From positions 39,967 to 103,966 of the forward strand of contig NZ_UFQB01000025.1 of the NCBI RefSeq assembly GCF_900496965.1: a stretch of DNA of 64,000 nucleotides, in the 5' to 3' direction. Shown here piece by piece: positions 33,940 through 41,828 of the stretch. This stretch comes from Achromobacter agilis (GTDB lineage: Bacteria > Pseudomonadota > Gammaproteobacteria > Burkholderiales > Burkholderiaceae_B). Under the pieces are notes generated by a model, which searched no databases, had not been told where the DNA came from, and saw only the letters and a program-made list of their open reading frames with translations. Position 1 is the stretch's first letter. Each line of letters starts with the position of its first letter. A program made the position numbers and the translations under genes.

Positions 33940-34416
33940 ATGACGCAAGCCAAGAAAACCCTCAAAGAACGTTTCCTCCACGCCTTTCTGTTCGAAATCC
34001 TCGCCATCGGCCTGTGCGCGCCTGCCGCGGCCTGGGCCATGGGCAAGTCCCTGTTCGAAATGGGCGTGCTGACCGCGGTGATCGCCTGGATCGCGCTGGT
34101 CTGGAACATGATCTACAACGCCGGATTCGACCGCATCGAGAACCGCTTCGGCTGGACCCGCAACCTCCGGGTGCGTGTTGTGCACGCCTTCGGCTTCGAG
34201 CTGGGCCTGATCCTGATCGTGATTCCGCTGGCGGCCTGGTGGCTCAGTATCAGCCTGTGGCAGGCATTCGTGCTGGATATCGCGCTGGTGCTGTTCTATC
34301 TGCCCTACGCCTTCCTGTACAACCTGGCCTACGACCGCTCGCGTCCGCGGGTCATGAAATGGCTGGGCCGCAACGGTGCGCAGGCGGCCCCGGCCGTCGC
34401 CAGCCAGGCGCCCTGA
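33940..34416 (+). CDS. PACE-family multidrug/biocide efflux transporter
   Basis: A 158-residue membrane protein with four helices in two similar halves (BTP domains): LKERFLHAFLFEILAIGLCAP in the first half and LRVRVVHAFGFELGLILIV in the second, each with the R-x-x-HA-x-x-FE motif, and WNMIYNAGFD / YNLAYDRSRPR after the second helix of each half. This is the AceI type of proton-driven exporter of chlorhexidine and diamines. The ATG at 33940 gives the typical length. A LysR gene is divergent. Confidence 0.88.
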   Translation: MTQAKKTLKERFLHAFLFEILAIGLCAPAAAWAMGKSLFEMGVLTAVIAWIALVWNMIYNAGFDRIENRFGWTRNLRVRVVHAFGFELGLILIVIPLAAWWLSISLWQAFVLDIALVLFYLPYAFLYNLAYDRSRPRVMKWLGRNGAQAAPAVASQAP

Positions 34417-34444
34417 GCGCGGGCCCGGCCCGGCGCGCGGCGGC

Positions 34445-35332
34445 TCAGCCCGCCTTGCTCCGGTAGGCGCGGCTGGCGTCGCGCATGAAGGTTCTTACGG
34501 CGGTTTCGTATTGTGCGCCGCTACGGAAGGCGCCCGAATGCGAGGCGCCTTCTATCTTGACCAGGCGCTTCATGTCCGGCGAGACATTGCGCGCGGCGGC
34601 AAAGAGCTCGTCGCTCATCGTATGCGGTACCACGCGGTCCGCGGTGCCGTGCATGAACAGCATCGGCGTGTGCATGCTGGCCAATTTGTCTACCGAATCG
34701 AACGGCTGCGTGACCAGCAGGCCGGCGCCCGGCACCTTGCCCCAGCGCAGGGTGGCCAGCATCGCGCCGATGCTGGTGAAGCTCGACTCCACGATCAGGC
34801 CGGCGAAATCCGGCTGTTCCGGGCGCGCGGCCAGATCGATCGCGATCGCGCCGCCCAGGCTATGCCCGTAGATGAAGCGGCGCGACGGGTCGGGCTGCAG
34901 CCGGGCCAGTTCCTTCAGCCCGGCGATGGCGTCTTCCTGCGCGCTTTTCTCCGACGGCAGGCGCGCGGTGGAGGCGCCGAAGCCGCGGTAGTCGATCGCC
35001 AGCACGGAATAGCCCATGCGGGTCCAGCCGTCGATCCGGAAGGCGCTACCGTTCAGGTTCCAGCGCGCGCCGTGCAGGTACAGCACGGTCGGGGCGTTCG
35101 GCTGGGGGCTCTGCCAGTACCAGGCCCGCACCTGGTCGCCGCCGGCCAGCGCCAGATCGTAGACGCGGGTGCCGGCGGCGGGTTCGCGCCACCAGGTCTG
35201 GGGCTCGGCCTGGGGAGAGAAAATGGTCTGGCGCTGCCAGGAATCCAGTTGCGAACAGCCGACCGCGCCAGCGCCCGCGAGCAGGGCGGCGGTAAGCAAT
35301 CGGCGGAAAGAGAGGCGGGAGAGTGCGGGCAT
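34445..35332 (-). CDS. alpha/beta hydrolase lipoprotein
   Basis: A 295-residue hydrolase. The N-terminus has a signal with possible lipobox (LAGAGAVGC). The catalytic serine is in FIYGHSLGGAIAIDLA, the acid in MHGTADRVVP and the histidine in EGASHSGAF; the oxyanion region is LYLHGARWNLNGS. It resembles the BEM46/YtmA-like hydrolases. The substrate is unknown. The start at 35332 is chosen because it gives the signal sequence; an ATG upstream near 35374 is possible. Confidence 0.82.
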   Translation of the reverse strand: MPALSRLSFRRLLTAALLAGAGAVGCSQLDSWQRQTIFSPQAEPQTWWREPAAGTRVYDLALAGGDQVRAWYWQSPQPNAPTVLYLHGARWNLNGSAFRIDGWTRMGYSVLAIDYRGFGASTARLPSEKSAQEDAIAGLKELARLQPDPSRRFIYGHSLGGAIAIDLAARPEQPDFAGLIVESSFTSIGAMLATLRWGKVPGAGLLVTQPFDSVDKLASMHTPMLFMHGTADRVVPHTMSDELFAAARNVSPDMKRLVKIEGASHSGAFRSGAQYETAVRTFMRDASRAYRSKAG

Positions 35333-35370
35333 GGAACGTGTGACCCCGGCGATGCGGCGGGGTTCCGGCA

Positions 35371-36258
35371 TCAGCATACTTCGGGATGGACTTCGCGGGT
35401 CAAGGCCAGCCAGGCCTGGGCGGCATGCGACAGGTAGCCGCCGCGGCGCCAGACCAGCACCATCTCCCAGTCCGTGCCCGCATCGCGCAGGGGCACCCGG
35501 GACACGCCGGCGTGCAGTTCTTCGCGAGCCTTCAGGCGCGGCAGGAAGGCCACGCCCAGCCCGGCTGCCACCAGCGCCACGATGAAATCGATCTGGCCGC
35601 TGCGCGCCGCGATCGCGGGGGCGAAACCCGCGCGCTGGCAGGCGTCGTGCAGGATGCGGTTCAGGGCGAAACCCGTCTCGAACAGGATGAAGGGCGAATC
35701 GCGCAGTTCGCGCAGGCTCACCGCCTCGGCGCGCGCCTTTGGGTGGTCGGCGGGCATCAACGCCACCAGCGGTTCGCGGGCCACGGGCTGCCATTCGAAG
35801 TGGTCCGGCACCGGCCTGAGCGAGGCCGCCAGCTCGATTTCGCCGGCCATCACCATTTCTTCCAGGCGGCGGCTGCCGTGTTCCACCAGGCTGATCTCCA
35901 CCTGCGGATAGCGGCTGCGGAAGCGCGCGAACATCGGCGCGAACAGCGTGCTGCTGCCCAGCGGCGGCAGGCCCAACCGCAGCACGCCGCGCTTGAGCCC
36001 TTTCAGTTCGTCCAGTTCCGCGTACAGGTCGTCGCGCTGGGCCAGCATGGCCACCGCGCGACGGTAGACGATTTCGCCCGCTGCGGTCAGCCGCGGGGGT
36101 TGGGCGTGGCGGTCCAGCAACGGCATGCCCAGTTCGTCTTCGAGCTGACGCACGGCCTTGCTTACCGTGGGTTGGGTCGCGAAGACGGCTTTGGCCGCCT
36201 GCGAAAAGCCGCCCTGGCGAACCACTTCGACCAGGGCGCGCAAGGGGCGCAGTTCCAT
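35371..36258 (-). CDS. LysR-family transcriptional regulator (divergent from lrgAB)
   Basis: A 295-residue LysR protein (MELRPLRALVEVVRQGGFSQ, helix-turn-helix AAKAVFATQPTVSKAVRQLE; effector domain about 90-290). It is divergent from the LrgA/LrgB genes, the arrangement of CidR with cidAB. It probably controls them through the repeats at 36282-36299. Confidence 0.9.
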   Translation of the reverse strand: MELRPLRALVEVVRQGGFSQAAKAVFATQPTVSKAVRQLEDELGMPLLDRHAQPPRLTAAGEIVYRRAVAMLAQRDDLYAELDELKGLKRGVLRLGLPPLGSSTLFAPMFARFRSRYPQVEISLVEHGSRRLEEMVMAGEIELAASLRPVPDHFEWQPVAREPLVALMPADHPKARAEAVSLRELRDSPFILFETGFALNRILHDACQRAGFAPAIAARSGQIDFIVALVAAGLGVAFLPRLKAREELHAGVSRVPLRDAGTDWEMVLVWRRGGYLSHAAQAWLALTREVHPEVC

Positions 36259-36281
36259 GGCTATGCCTTATTGGAATAGGG

Positions 36282-36299
36282 TGAATTCAATGAATTCAT
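36282..36299. promoter_or_regulatory. tandem palindromes between LysR and lrgA
   Basis: TGAATTCA (36282-36289) and ATGAATTCAT (36290-36299) are adjacent perfect palindromes and together form a direct repeat of TGAATTCA. They lie midway in the 97-base divergent spacer and are a candidate operator or promoter element. Confidence 0.45.
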
Positions 36300-36355
36300 T
36301 TTATCTATAGGTGGCATGGGCGTAAAACGAAGGCTTGCCGCTGGAACCCCTTCCG

Positions 36356-36760
36356 ATGTCCGTTCTTCGTTACTCCGTTCTCCTGCGCAGCGTCCTGCGC
36401 CGCAGCCGCGTGCTGCAGATCTGCTTGATCGTCCTGTTTTCCTGCCTGGGCCAGGCCGTCGCCCAGGGCCTGGGGCTGCCCGTGCCCGGCGGCGTGATCG
36501 GCATGGCGATCGTGCTGGTCCTGCTGGCGACGCGTCGCCTGCGCGTGCGCAATGTGCATCGCGGCGCCAGCTGGCTGCTGGGCGAGATGCTGCTGTTTTT
36601 CGTCCCCGCCGTCATGTCGCTGCTGGATCACCGCGAGTTCCTGGGGCTGCTGGGATTGAAGCTGCTCGCGGTCATCCTGCTGGGCACCGCGCTGGTCATG
36701 GCCGGCACGGCGCTGACCATCGACTTCTGCTACCGCTGGATGAACCGCCATGCCGCTTGA
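36356..36760 (+). CDS. lrgA: CidA/LrgA-family holin-like membrane protein
   Basis: A 134-residue protein with four membrane helices (LQICLIVLFSCLGQAVAQGL, LPVPGGVIGMAIVLVLLA with the family LP-PGxVxG motif, GEMLLFFVPAVMSLLDH, LGLKLLAVILLGTALVMAGT). The family acts in murein hydrolase control, programmed lysis and export of pyruvate or similar acids. It overlaps the following lrgB gene by 11 bases. The ATG at 36356 is preferred over one further upstream. Confidence 0.88.
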   Translation: MSVLRYSVLLRSVLRRSRVLQICLIVLFSCLGQAVAQGLGLPVPGGVIGMAIVLVLLATRRLRVRNVHRGASWLLGEMLLFFVPAVMSLLDHREFLGLLGLKLLAVILLGTALVMAGTALTIDFCYRWMNRHAA

Positions 36761-37442
36761 TTTCAATCTGCTGTTCTGGCCGGCGGCGACGGTGTTCGCC
36801 TATGCCTGTGCCCGGCTGTTCTACCGCCGCTACGCCTACTGGTGCACGTCGACCCTGGTGGTGGCGCCGGCATTGCTGCTTGCGCTGGCGATCGCGCTGC
36901 ATACCGGCTATCGGGACTACATGGCGGGGTCCCATTGGCTGATGGCGATGCTGGGGCCGGTCATCGTGGCATTTGCGCTGCCGCTGTACGAGCAGCGCGC
37001 GCTGATCCGCCGCTACTGGCCCGTGCTGGCGGCGGGCGTTGCCGTCGGCAGCCTGATCGCGGGGGCCAGCGCCTGGATGCTGGGCAGCCTGCTCGGCCTG
37101 CCGGCTGATCTCAGGCTGAGCCTGCTGCCGCGATCCGTGGCCACGCCCTTCGCCGTGGCCGTGTCGTCCCACGTAGGCGGCGTGCCTGACCTGACGGCCG
37201 TTTTCGTCATCGTGACAGGCGTGTTCGGCGCGGCCATCGGCCAGTTCATGCGCCGCTGGCTGCCGCTGCGCTCGGCCCTGGCGCGCGGCGCGCTGTTCGG
37301 CATGGGCGCCCACGGCGCCGGCACGGCGAAGGCCCGCGAACTGGCTGCCGACGAGGGCGCGGTCGCGGGCCTGGTGATGGTGATGGCGGGCCTGTTCAAC
37401 GTGCTGGTCACGCCCGCCGTGGTAGTAGCCCTGCAGGCCTGA
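36750..37442 (+). CDS. lrgB: LrgB/CidB-family membrane protein
   Basis: A 230-residue membrane protein with about six to seven helices. Family segments are ALLLALAIALHTGYRDYMAG, WLMAMLGPVIVAFALPLYEQ, LLPRSVATPFAVAVSSHVGG and FGMGAHGAGTAKAREL. It is the partner of LrgA, translationally coupled by overlap. Confidence 0.92.
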   Translation: MPLDFNLLFWPAATVFAYACARLFYRRYAYWCTSTLVVAPALLLALAIALHTGYRDYMAGSHWLMAMLGPVIVAFALPLYEQRALIRRYWPVLAAGVAVGSLIAGASAWMLGSLLGLPADLRLSLLPRSVATPFAVAVSSHVGGVPDLTAVFVIVTGVFGAAIGQFMRRWLPLRSALARGALFGMGAHGAGTAKARELAADEGAVAGLVMVMAGLFNVLVTPAVVVALQA

Positions 37443-37451
37443 GCGCCGCGC

Positions 37452-38096
37452 TCAGTGCACCAGTTCAAGCGCTACCGGATACAGGGACGCCACCAGCAGC
37501 AGCGCCATGCTCACGTTGAAGGCCCGGATGGCCCAGGGCTTGTGGAGCACGCGGCGCAGCGCCGTGCCGAAGGTGACCCAGATGCCGATGCTGGGCAGGT
37601 TGACGATGCCGCAGACGATGGTGGCGATCACCAGATTGGCGAAGAAGCCGTTTTGCGGCGTATAGGTCGCCACCACGCCCACGGCCATCACCCATGCTTT
37701 CGGGTTGACCCACTGGAAGGCCGCGGCCTGCAGGAAGGTGAACGGCTTGCCGCGGGCCTCGCCGTCGTCCATGCTGCCCGAGTTGGCGATCTTCCAGGCC
37801 AGGTACAGCAGATAGGCGGCCCCTGCGTACTTCAGCACGGTGTACAGCTGCGGCACCTGCTGGAACACCGAGCCCAGGCCGATGCCCACCAGGAAGATCA
37901 TCAGCGTGAAACCGAGGTTCACGCCCAGCAGGTGCGGCACGCTGCGGCGGAAGCCGAAGTTCAGGCCCGAGGAGGCCAGCATCACGTTGTTCGGTCCGGG
38001 CGTGATCGAACTGACCAGCGCGAACATCGCCAGCGGGCCCAGCAACGACAGTGACATCAAGGGCACGTCGGCCCAATTGGAGGGAAGCAGATTCAT
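37452..38096 (-). CDS. LysE/RhtB-family amino acid exporter
   Basis: A 214-residue membrane protein with about six helices. The family start motif is FALVSSITPGPNNVMLASSG, followed by GCIVN-type helices and FQWVNPKAWVMAVGVVA. The ATG at 38096 overlaps the EamA stop (ATGA), which supports this start over the internal one at 38057. It probably exports amino acids. A MocR regulator is divergent from the pair. Confidence 0.9.
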   Translation of the reverse strand: MNLLPSNWADVPLMSLSLLGPLAMFALVSSITPGPNNVMLASSGLNFGFRRSVPHLLGVNLGFTLMIFLVGIGLGSVFQQVPQLYTVLKYAGAAYLLYLAWKIANSGSMDDGEARGKPFTFLQAAAFQWVNPKAWVMAVGVVATYTPQNGFFANLVIATIVCGIVNLPSIGIWVTFGTALRRVLHKPWAIRAFNVSMALLLVASLYPVALELVH

Positions 38097-39013
38097 TTCT
38101 TGGTTCCGACGATGGCGCGGCGTCCGCCGGCGATCACGACGATCACGGCGGCGGCGAAGAAGAACGTCGCCGTTTCCACGGATTCGCCAAACAGCAGCGC
38201 CGCCGCCACGACCGTGAGGAAGGGTTGCAGCAGTTGCACTTGCCCGACCCGGGCGATCCCGCCCACGGCCAGCCCGCGATACCAGGCGAAGAAGCCCAGG
38301 AACATCGAGCCGAACGCCAGGTAGGCGCAGGCGAGGACGACCGGCGTGCTGGGCCAGCTGGCCTGCGCGGCCATCCAGCCCACCGGCGCCGCCACGACCG
38401 GGGCGCTGATCGCCAGCGCCCAGCATATTGTGCGCCCGCCGCCCAGCGTGCGCGAGGCCCGCGCGCCTTCGGCATAGCCCATCCCGCCCAGCACCACCGC
38501 CACCAGCAGCCAGAGATCGCCCAGCGACAGCGTGCCGTGGCCCTGGCGCAGCGCGTAGGCCGTGACCAGCGCCGCGCCCACGAGGGCCCAGGCCCAGAAC
38601 GTGGGCGACGGGCGTTCGCCGCTGCGCAGGGCCGCGAACGCCGCGGTCGACAGCGGCAGCAGCCCGTTGAATACCGCGCCGTGCGACGAAGGCACGGTCT
38701 GCATCGCGAAGGACGAGGCCAGCGGCCAGCCTACGACGATGCCCAGTGCGGCCAGGATCACGCCGGGCCATTCCTGCCGGTTCGGGCGGCGCGCGCGCGT
38801 CAGCCACAGCACGGCGACGGCCGGCACCGCCGCCACTAGCGCCCGGCCCAGCCCGATCAACAGCGGCTGCAGTTCGGCGACGGCCAGCCGCGTCATGGGT
38901 AGCGTCAGGGAAAAAACCAGTACCCCCAGAAATCCATAGGCATAGCCTTCCCACGGCGTGCCGGACGTGCCGGCCGCGGCCTGGGCGGAGGGGTAGAAAG
39001 CGGGACGGGTCAT
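38093..39013 (-). CDS. EamA/DMT-family transporter
   Basis: A 306-residue drug/metabolite transporter with ten helices in two EamA repeats (GYAYGFLGVLVFSLTLPMTR first helix; VFNGLLPLSTAAFAALRSGE; GGIARVGQVQLLQPFLTVVA; LLFGESVETATFFFAAAVI). It is coupled to the LysE gene and divergent from the MocR-type regulator gene. The substrate is unknown. The ATG at 39013 is preferred to a GTG at 39022. Confidence 0.88.
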   Translation of the reverse strand: MTRPAFYPSAQAAAGTSGTPWEGYAYGFLGVLVFSLTLPMTRLAVAELQPLLIGLGRALVAAVPAVAVLWLTRARRPNRQEWPGVILAALGIVVGWPLASSFAMQTVPSSHGAVFNGLLPLSTAAFAALRSGERPSPTFWAWALVGAALVTAYALRQGHGTLSLGDLWLLVAVVLGGMGYAEGARASRTLGGGRTICWALAISAPVVAAPVGWMAAQASWPSTPVVLACAYLAFGSMFLGFFAWYRGLAVGGIARVGQVQLLQPFLTVVAAALLFGESVETATFFFAAAVIVVIAGGRRAIVGTKK

Positions 39014-39066
39014 GACAGCCACCAGTTGCGGGTTTTCGTTATTGCTGCCACTCTACGCACAGTTAT

Positions 39067-39083
39067 CGGTACAGTACCGGTAC
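39067..39083. promoter_or_regulatory. overlapping palindromes in the EamA/MocR divergent region
   Basis: CGGTAC-A-GTACCG (39067-39079) and GTACC-GGTAC (39074-39083) are perfect and overlap, so GGTAC occurs as a direct repeat 11 bases apart and as inverted copies. MocR regulators often bind direct repeats of this size in divergent promoters. It is a likely operator of the adjacent regulator. Confidence 0.6.
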
Positions 39084-39125
39084 ACTTTTGCATGTCACTT
39101 TAATCACTGGCCTGGTAAAAGTCCC

Positions 39126-40586
39126 ATGACAGTTGCTTCCGCTACCTCATCTTCCATGCCTTGGCAGCCGGTGCGCCAGGCCGATGCCACCCTGGTGGCG
39201 CAATTGGCCGACGGCCTGGCTCGTCGCATCGACGAGCAGGGCTTGCGGCCGGGCACCCGGCTGCCGTCCATCCGCAAGATGGCCGAACAGTCCGGTGTCA
39301 GCCGCTTCACCGTGGTGGAAGCCTATGACCGTCTGGTGGCCCGAGGCCTGGTGCAGTCGCGCCGGGGCGCGGGGTTCTTCGTCCGGGCGCGCAGCGGCCC
39401 GCTGGCCGCGGTGGCCACGGCGGCCCCCAGCACCCTGGCGCCGCCCGCTCGGATCGACGTCGCCTGGCTTCTGCGCAGCATGTTTCGCGACAACAGCGCG
39501 CTCGGCATGCCGGGCGGGGCGGGGCTGCTGCCGGCAGACTGGCTGGATCCGGAGATGGTGGCGGGAGCCGTGCGCGCGGTGGGCCGCTCGGTGCGCGGGC
39601 ATCTGGTCAGCTATGGCCATCCCCAGGGTTTCGCGCCGCTGCGTCAGCAGATCGCCGCCACCTTGCAGAACGATGGCGTGCCGGCGCACCCGGAACTGAA
39701 CCTGCTCACCACCAATGGCGTCACGCATGGTCTGGACCTGATTGCCCGGCACCTGGTCAAGCCGGGAGATACTGTACTGGTCGAAGATCCGGCCTGGTTC
39801 GTCATCTTCGGCCGCCTGGCCGCCTTCGGCGCGCGCCTGATCGGCGTGCCGCGCGGCCCGGACGGCCCCGACACGGTCCTGCTGGAGCAGTTGGCGGCGC
39901 AGCACAAACCCAAGCTCTTCATCGTCAATAGCGCCGTGCACAACCCCACGGGCCATACGCTGTCGGCCGGTGTGGCCTACGACATCCTGCGGATCGCCGA
40001 GCGCCACGACTTCATGGTCGTCGAGGACGATACCTACGGCGAACTGCACCCGGGTGGCGCCATGAAACTGGCCGTGCTGGACCGCCTGAACCGCGTGATC
40101 CTGGTGGGCGGCTATTCCAAGATGCTGGCGGCCAGCCTGCGCGTGGGCTACCTGGCCGCCAACCCCGATACCCTGCAGAAACTGGCCGACCTGAAAATGC
40201 TGGCCGGCCTGACCTCGCCCGAACTGGGCGAACGGGTCGTGCACCGCGTGCTGATTGAAGGGCAGTACCGGCGGCACATCGAGCGCGTGCGCGCGCGGGT
40301 GGACGACGCCCGCCAGCGTTGCCTGAAGGGGCTGTTCAAGCTGGGGCTGACGGTGCACCACGAGCCCCATGCGGGGATGTTCGTCTGGGCGGACTGCGGC
40401 CGCGATTCCGAAGAACTGGCGCGGGTGGCGGCCGATCACGGCATGCTGCTGGCGCCGGGCACGCTGTTTTCGCCGTCGCAGGCGCCGTCCACCATGGCGC
40501 GTTTCTCTGTCACCATCGCGGATCATCGCGGTATCTGGGCCGATCTTGAAAAAATCTTCGCGCAAACCCGGTCCGGCAATCAATAA
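39126..40586 (+). CDS. MocR-family (GntR-aminotransferase fusion) transcriptional regulator
   Basis: A 486-residue protein. The N-terminal GntR winged helix (LADGLARRIDEQGLRPGTRLPSIRKMAEQ, SRFTVVEAYDRLVARGLV) is joined to a class I aminotransferase-like domain with NSAVHNPTGHTLSAG, VEDDTYGEL and the PLP lysine in LVGGYSKMLAASLRVGY. Such proteins sense amino acids or vitamins through PLP. It is divergent from the EamA-LysE exporter pair, which is its likely target. Confidence 0.92.
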   Translation: MTVASATSSSMPWQPVRQADATLVAQLADGLARRIDEQGLRPGTRLPSIRKMAEQSGVSRFTVVEAYDRLVARGLVQSRRGAGFFVRARSGPLAAVATAAPSTLAPPARIDVAWLLRSMFRDNSALGMPGGAGLLPADWLDPEMVAGAVRAVGRSVRGHLVSYGHPQGFAPLRQQIAATLQNDGVPAHPELNLLTTNGVTHGLDLIARHLVKPGDTVLVEDPAWFVIFGRLAAFGARLIGVPRGPDGPDTVLLEQLAAQHKPKLFIVNSAVHNPTGHTLSAGVAYDILRIAERHDFMVVEDDTYGELHPGGAMKLAVLDRLNRVILVGGYSKMLAASLRVGYLAANPDTLQKLADLKMLAGLTSPELGERVVHRVLIEGQYRRHIERVRARVDDARQRCLKGLFKLGLTVHHEPHAGMFVWADCGRDSEELARVAADHGMLLAPGTLFSPSQAPSTMARFSVTIADHRGIWADLEKIFAQTRSGNQ

Positions 40587-40627
40587 TAGAAGACAGCAAT
40601 ATCTCTGAAGCCATTGAAGGAATCGTC

Positions 40628-40972
40628 ATGTCCGCACCCATCAAGCCCCTGACCCAGAATTTCGCCGTGGCGCCGCAGCTCGGCCCCGACGACATGGCAG
40701 ATGTCGCCGCCGCCGGCTACAAAAGCGTCATCATCAACCGTCCCGATTTCGAAGGCGGCCCGGACCAGCCCACCGCCGCGGACGTGTCCAAGGCGGCGCA
40801 GGCAGCGGGCCTGCAGATCGAATACCAGCCCGTGGTGGGCAGCGCCATGACCGCGGCCGACGTCCAGCGTTTCGCCGAACTGCTGCGTACTCTGCCGGGT
40901 CCTGTACTGGCGTACTGCCGCACCGGCACCCGCTGCACCAGCCTGTTCGCCGCCGCCCAGCAACTGGGCTGA
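40628..40972 (+). CDS. DUF442/TIGR01244-family phosphatase or sulfurtransferase-like protein
   Basis: A 114-residue protein with the protein-tyrosine-phosphatase-like fold of the BlhA/TIGR01244 family (NFAVAPQLGPDDMADVAAAG, VIINRPDFEG). The cysteine loop PVLAYCRTGTRCTSLFAAA carries the Cys and Arg of the active site. Relatives are often linked to sulfide oxidation, but no such genes lie here. A ribosome binding site GAAGGAATC precedes the ATG. Confidence 0.82.
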   Translation: MSAPIKPLTQNFAVAPQLGPDDMADVAAAGYKSVIINRPDFEGGPDQPTAADVSKAAQAAGLQIEYQPVVGSAMTAADVQRFAELLRTLPGPVLAYCRTGTRCTSLFAAAQQLG

Positions 40973-41070
40973 ACGGCCGATTGACGCGCATCAAGGATGC
41001 CGGGTTCAATTGATGTGAACCTGGCGTGTTTCCGGTAGCATGGAGACTCCTCTCAAACAGGAGCAGGCAG

Positions 41071-41535
41071 ATGTTCAAGAAGATCCTGATTCCCACCGAC
41101 GGTTCGCCGCTCTCGGCGCAAGCCGCCAATGCAGGTATTTGCTTTGCGCGTTCAGTGGGCGCTGAAGTCGTCGCGCTCTACGTGACGCAGCCCTTCGCCG
41201 CCACGATCGGCTTTGACGGCATGGCCGCAGCCTATGCCATTACCGATGAAGACTACGAAAAGGCGTCGGCCGAGCAGGCCGACAAATACCTCAAGCAGAT
41301 CACCGATCGCGCCGACACCGCCGGCGTGAAGTCCGAAGCGCGCGCCGTGTCCAATTTCAATGTCGCCGACGGCATCGTGCAAGCCGCCGCCGACGCCGGC
41401 TGCGACCTGATCTTCATCGGCAGCCACGGCCGCAGCGGCCTGTCGCGCCTGCTGCTGGGCAGCGTCACCGCCAAGGTCCTGTCGCTGGCCAGCACCGCGG
41501 TGCTGGTCTATCGCGTCAAGGAAGAAAAGAAGTAG
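41071..41535 (+). CDS. universal stress protein (UspA family)
   Basis: A 154-residue single-domain Usp (MFKKILIPTDGSPLSAQAAN). The C-terminal nucleotide-binding motif GSHGRSGLSRLLLGSVTAKVL matches the G-2x-G-9x-GS pattern of ATP-binding members. A CAGGAG ribosome binding site precedes the ATG and an intrinsic terminator follows. Role in stress survival is inferred from family. Confidence 0.92.
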   Translation: MFKKILIPTDGSPLSAQAANAGICFARSVGAEVVALYVTQPFAATIGFDGMAAAYAITDEDYEKASAEQADKYLKQITDRADTAGVKSEARAVSNFNVADGIVQAAADAGCDLIFIGSHGRSGLSRLLLGSVTAKVLSLASTAVLVYRVKEEKK

Positions 41536-41587
41536 ATGCCATCGGGCCGGGCAGCCCGCGGGTTGCCCTGGCCGCCGCACGGCATCC

Positions 41588-41617
41588 AAGCCCCTCCTGG
41601 CCGAGGGGCTTTTTTTT
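41588..41617 (+). terminator. intrinsic terminator of the universal stress protein gene
   Basis: AAGCCCCT (41588-41595) and AGGGGCTT (41604-41611) form a perfect stem around an 8-base loop, followed by a run of eight T. It lies about 50 bases after the stop. Confidence 0.9.
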
Positions 41618-41828
41618 CGTCCTGGCAGCGCGCCAGGCAAGGCGGCAAACGACGTGGCGGCGATGCGTCGATGCCTTTGTGTCTTGAGGCCGGCGCGCGT
41701 AATATTTACGCATCAGCGCGGGCGCGATTTCGCTATACCCAAGCACTCTACGCGGCATGGCGCCCGCCGCGGCAACGCCCGGTCGGGCTTGCCGTCTTTG
41801 CCTGGCGGCTCACTCCAAGGAAGAGGCC

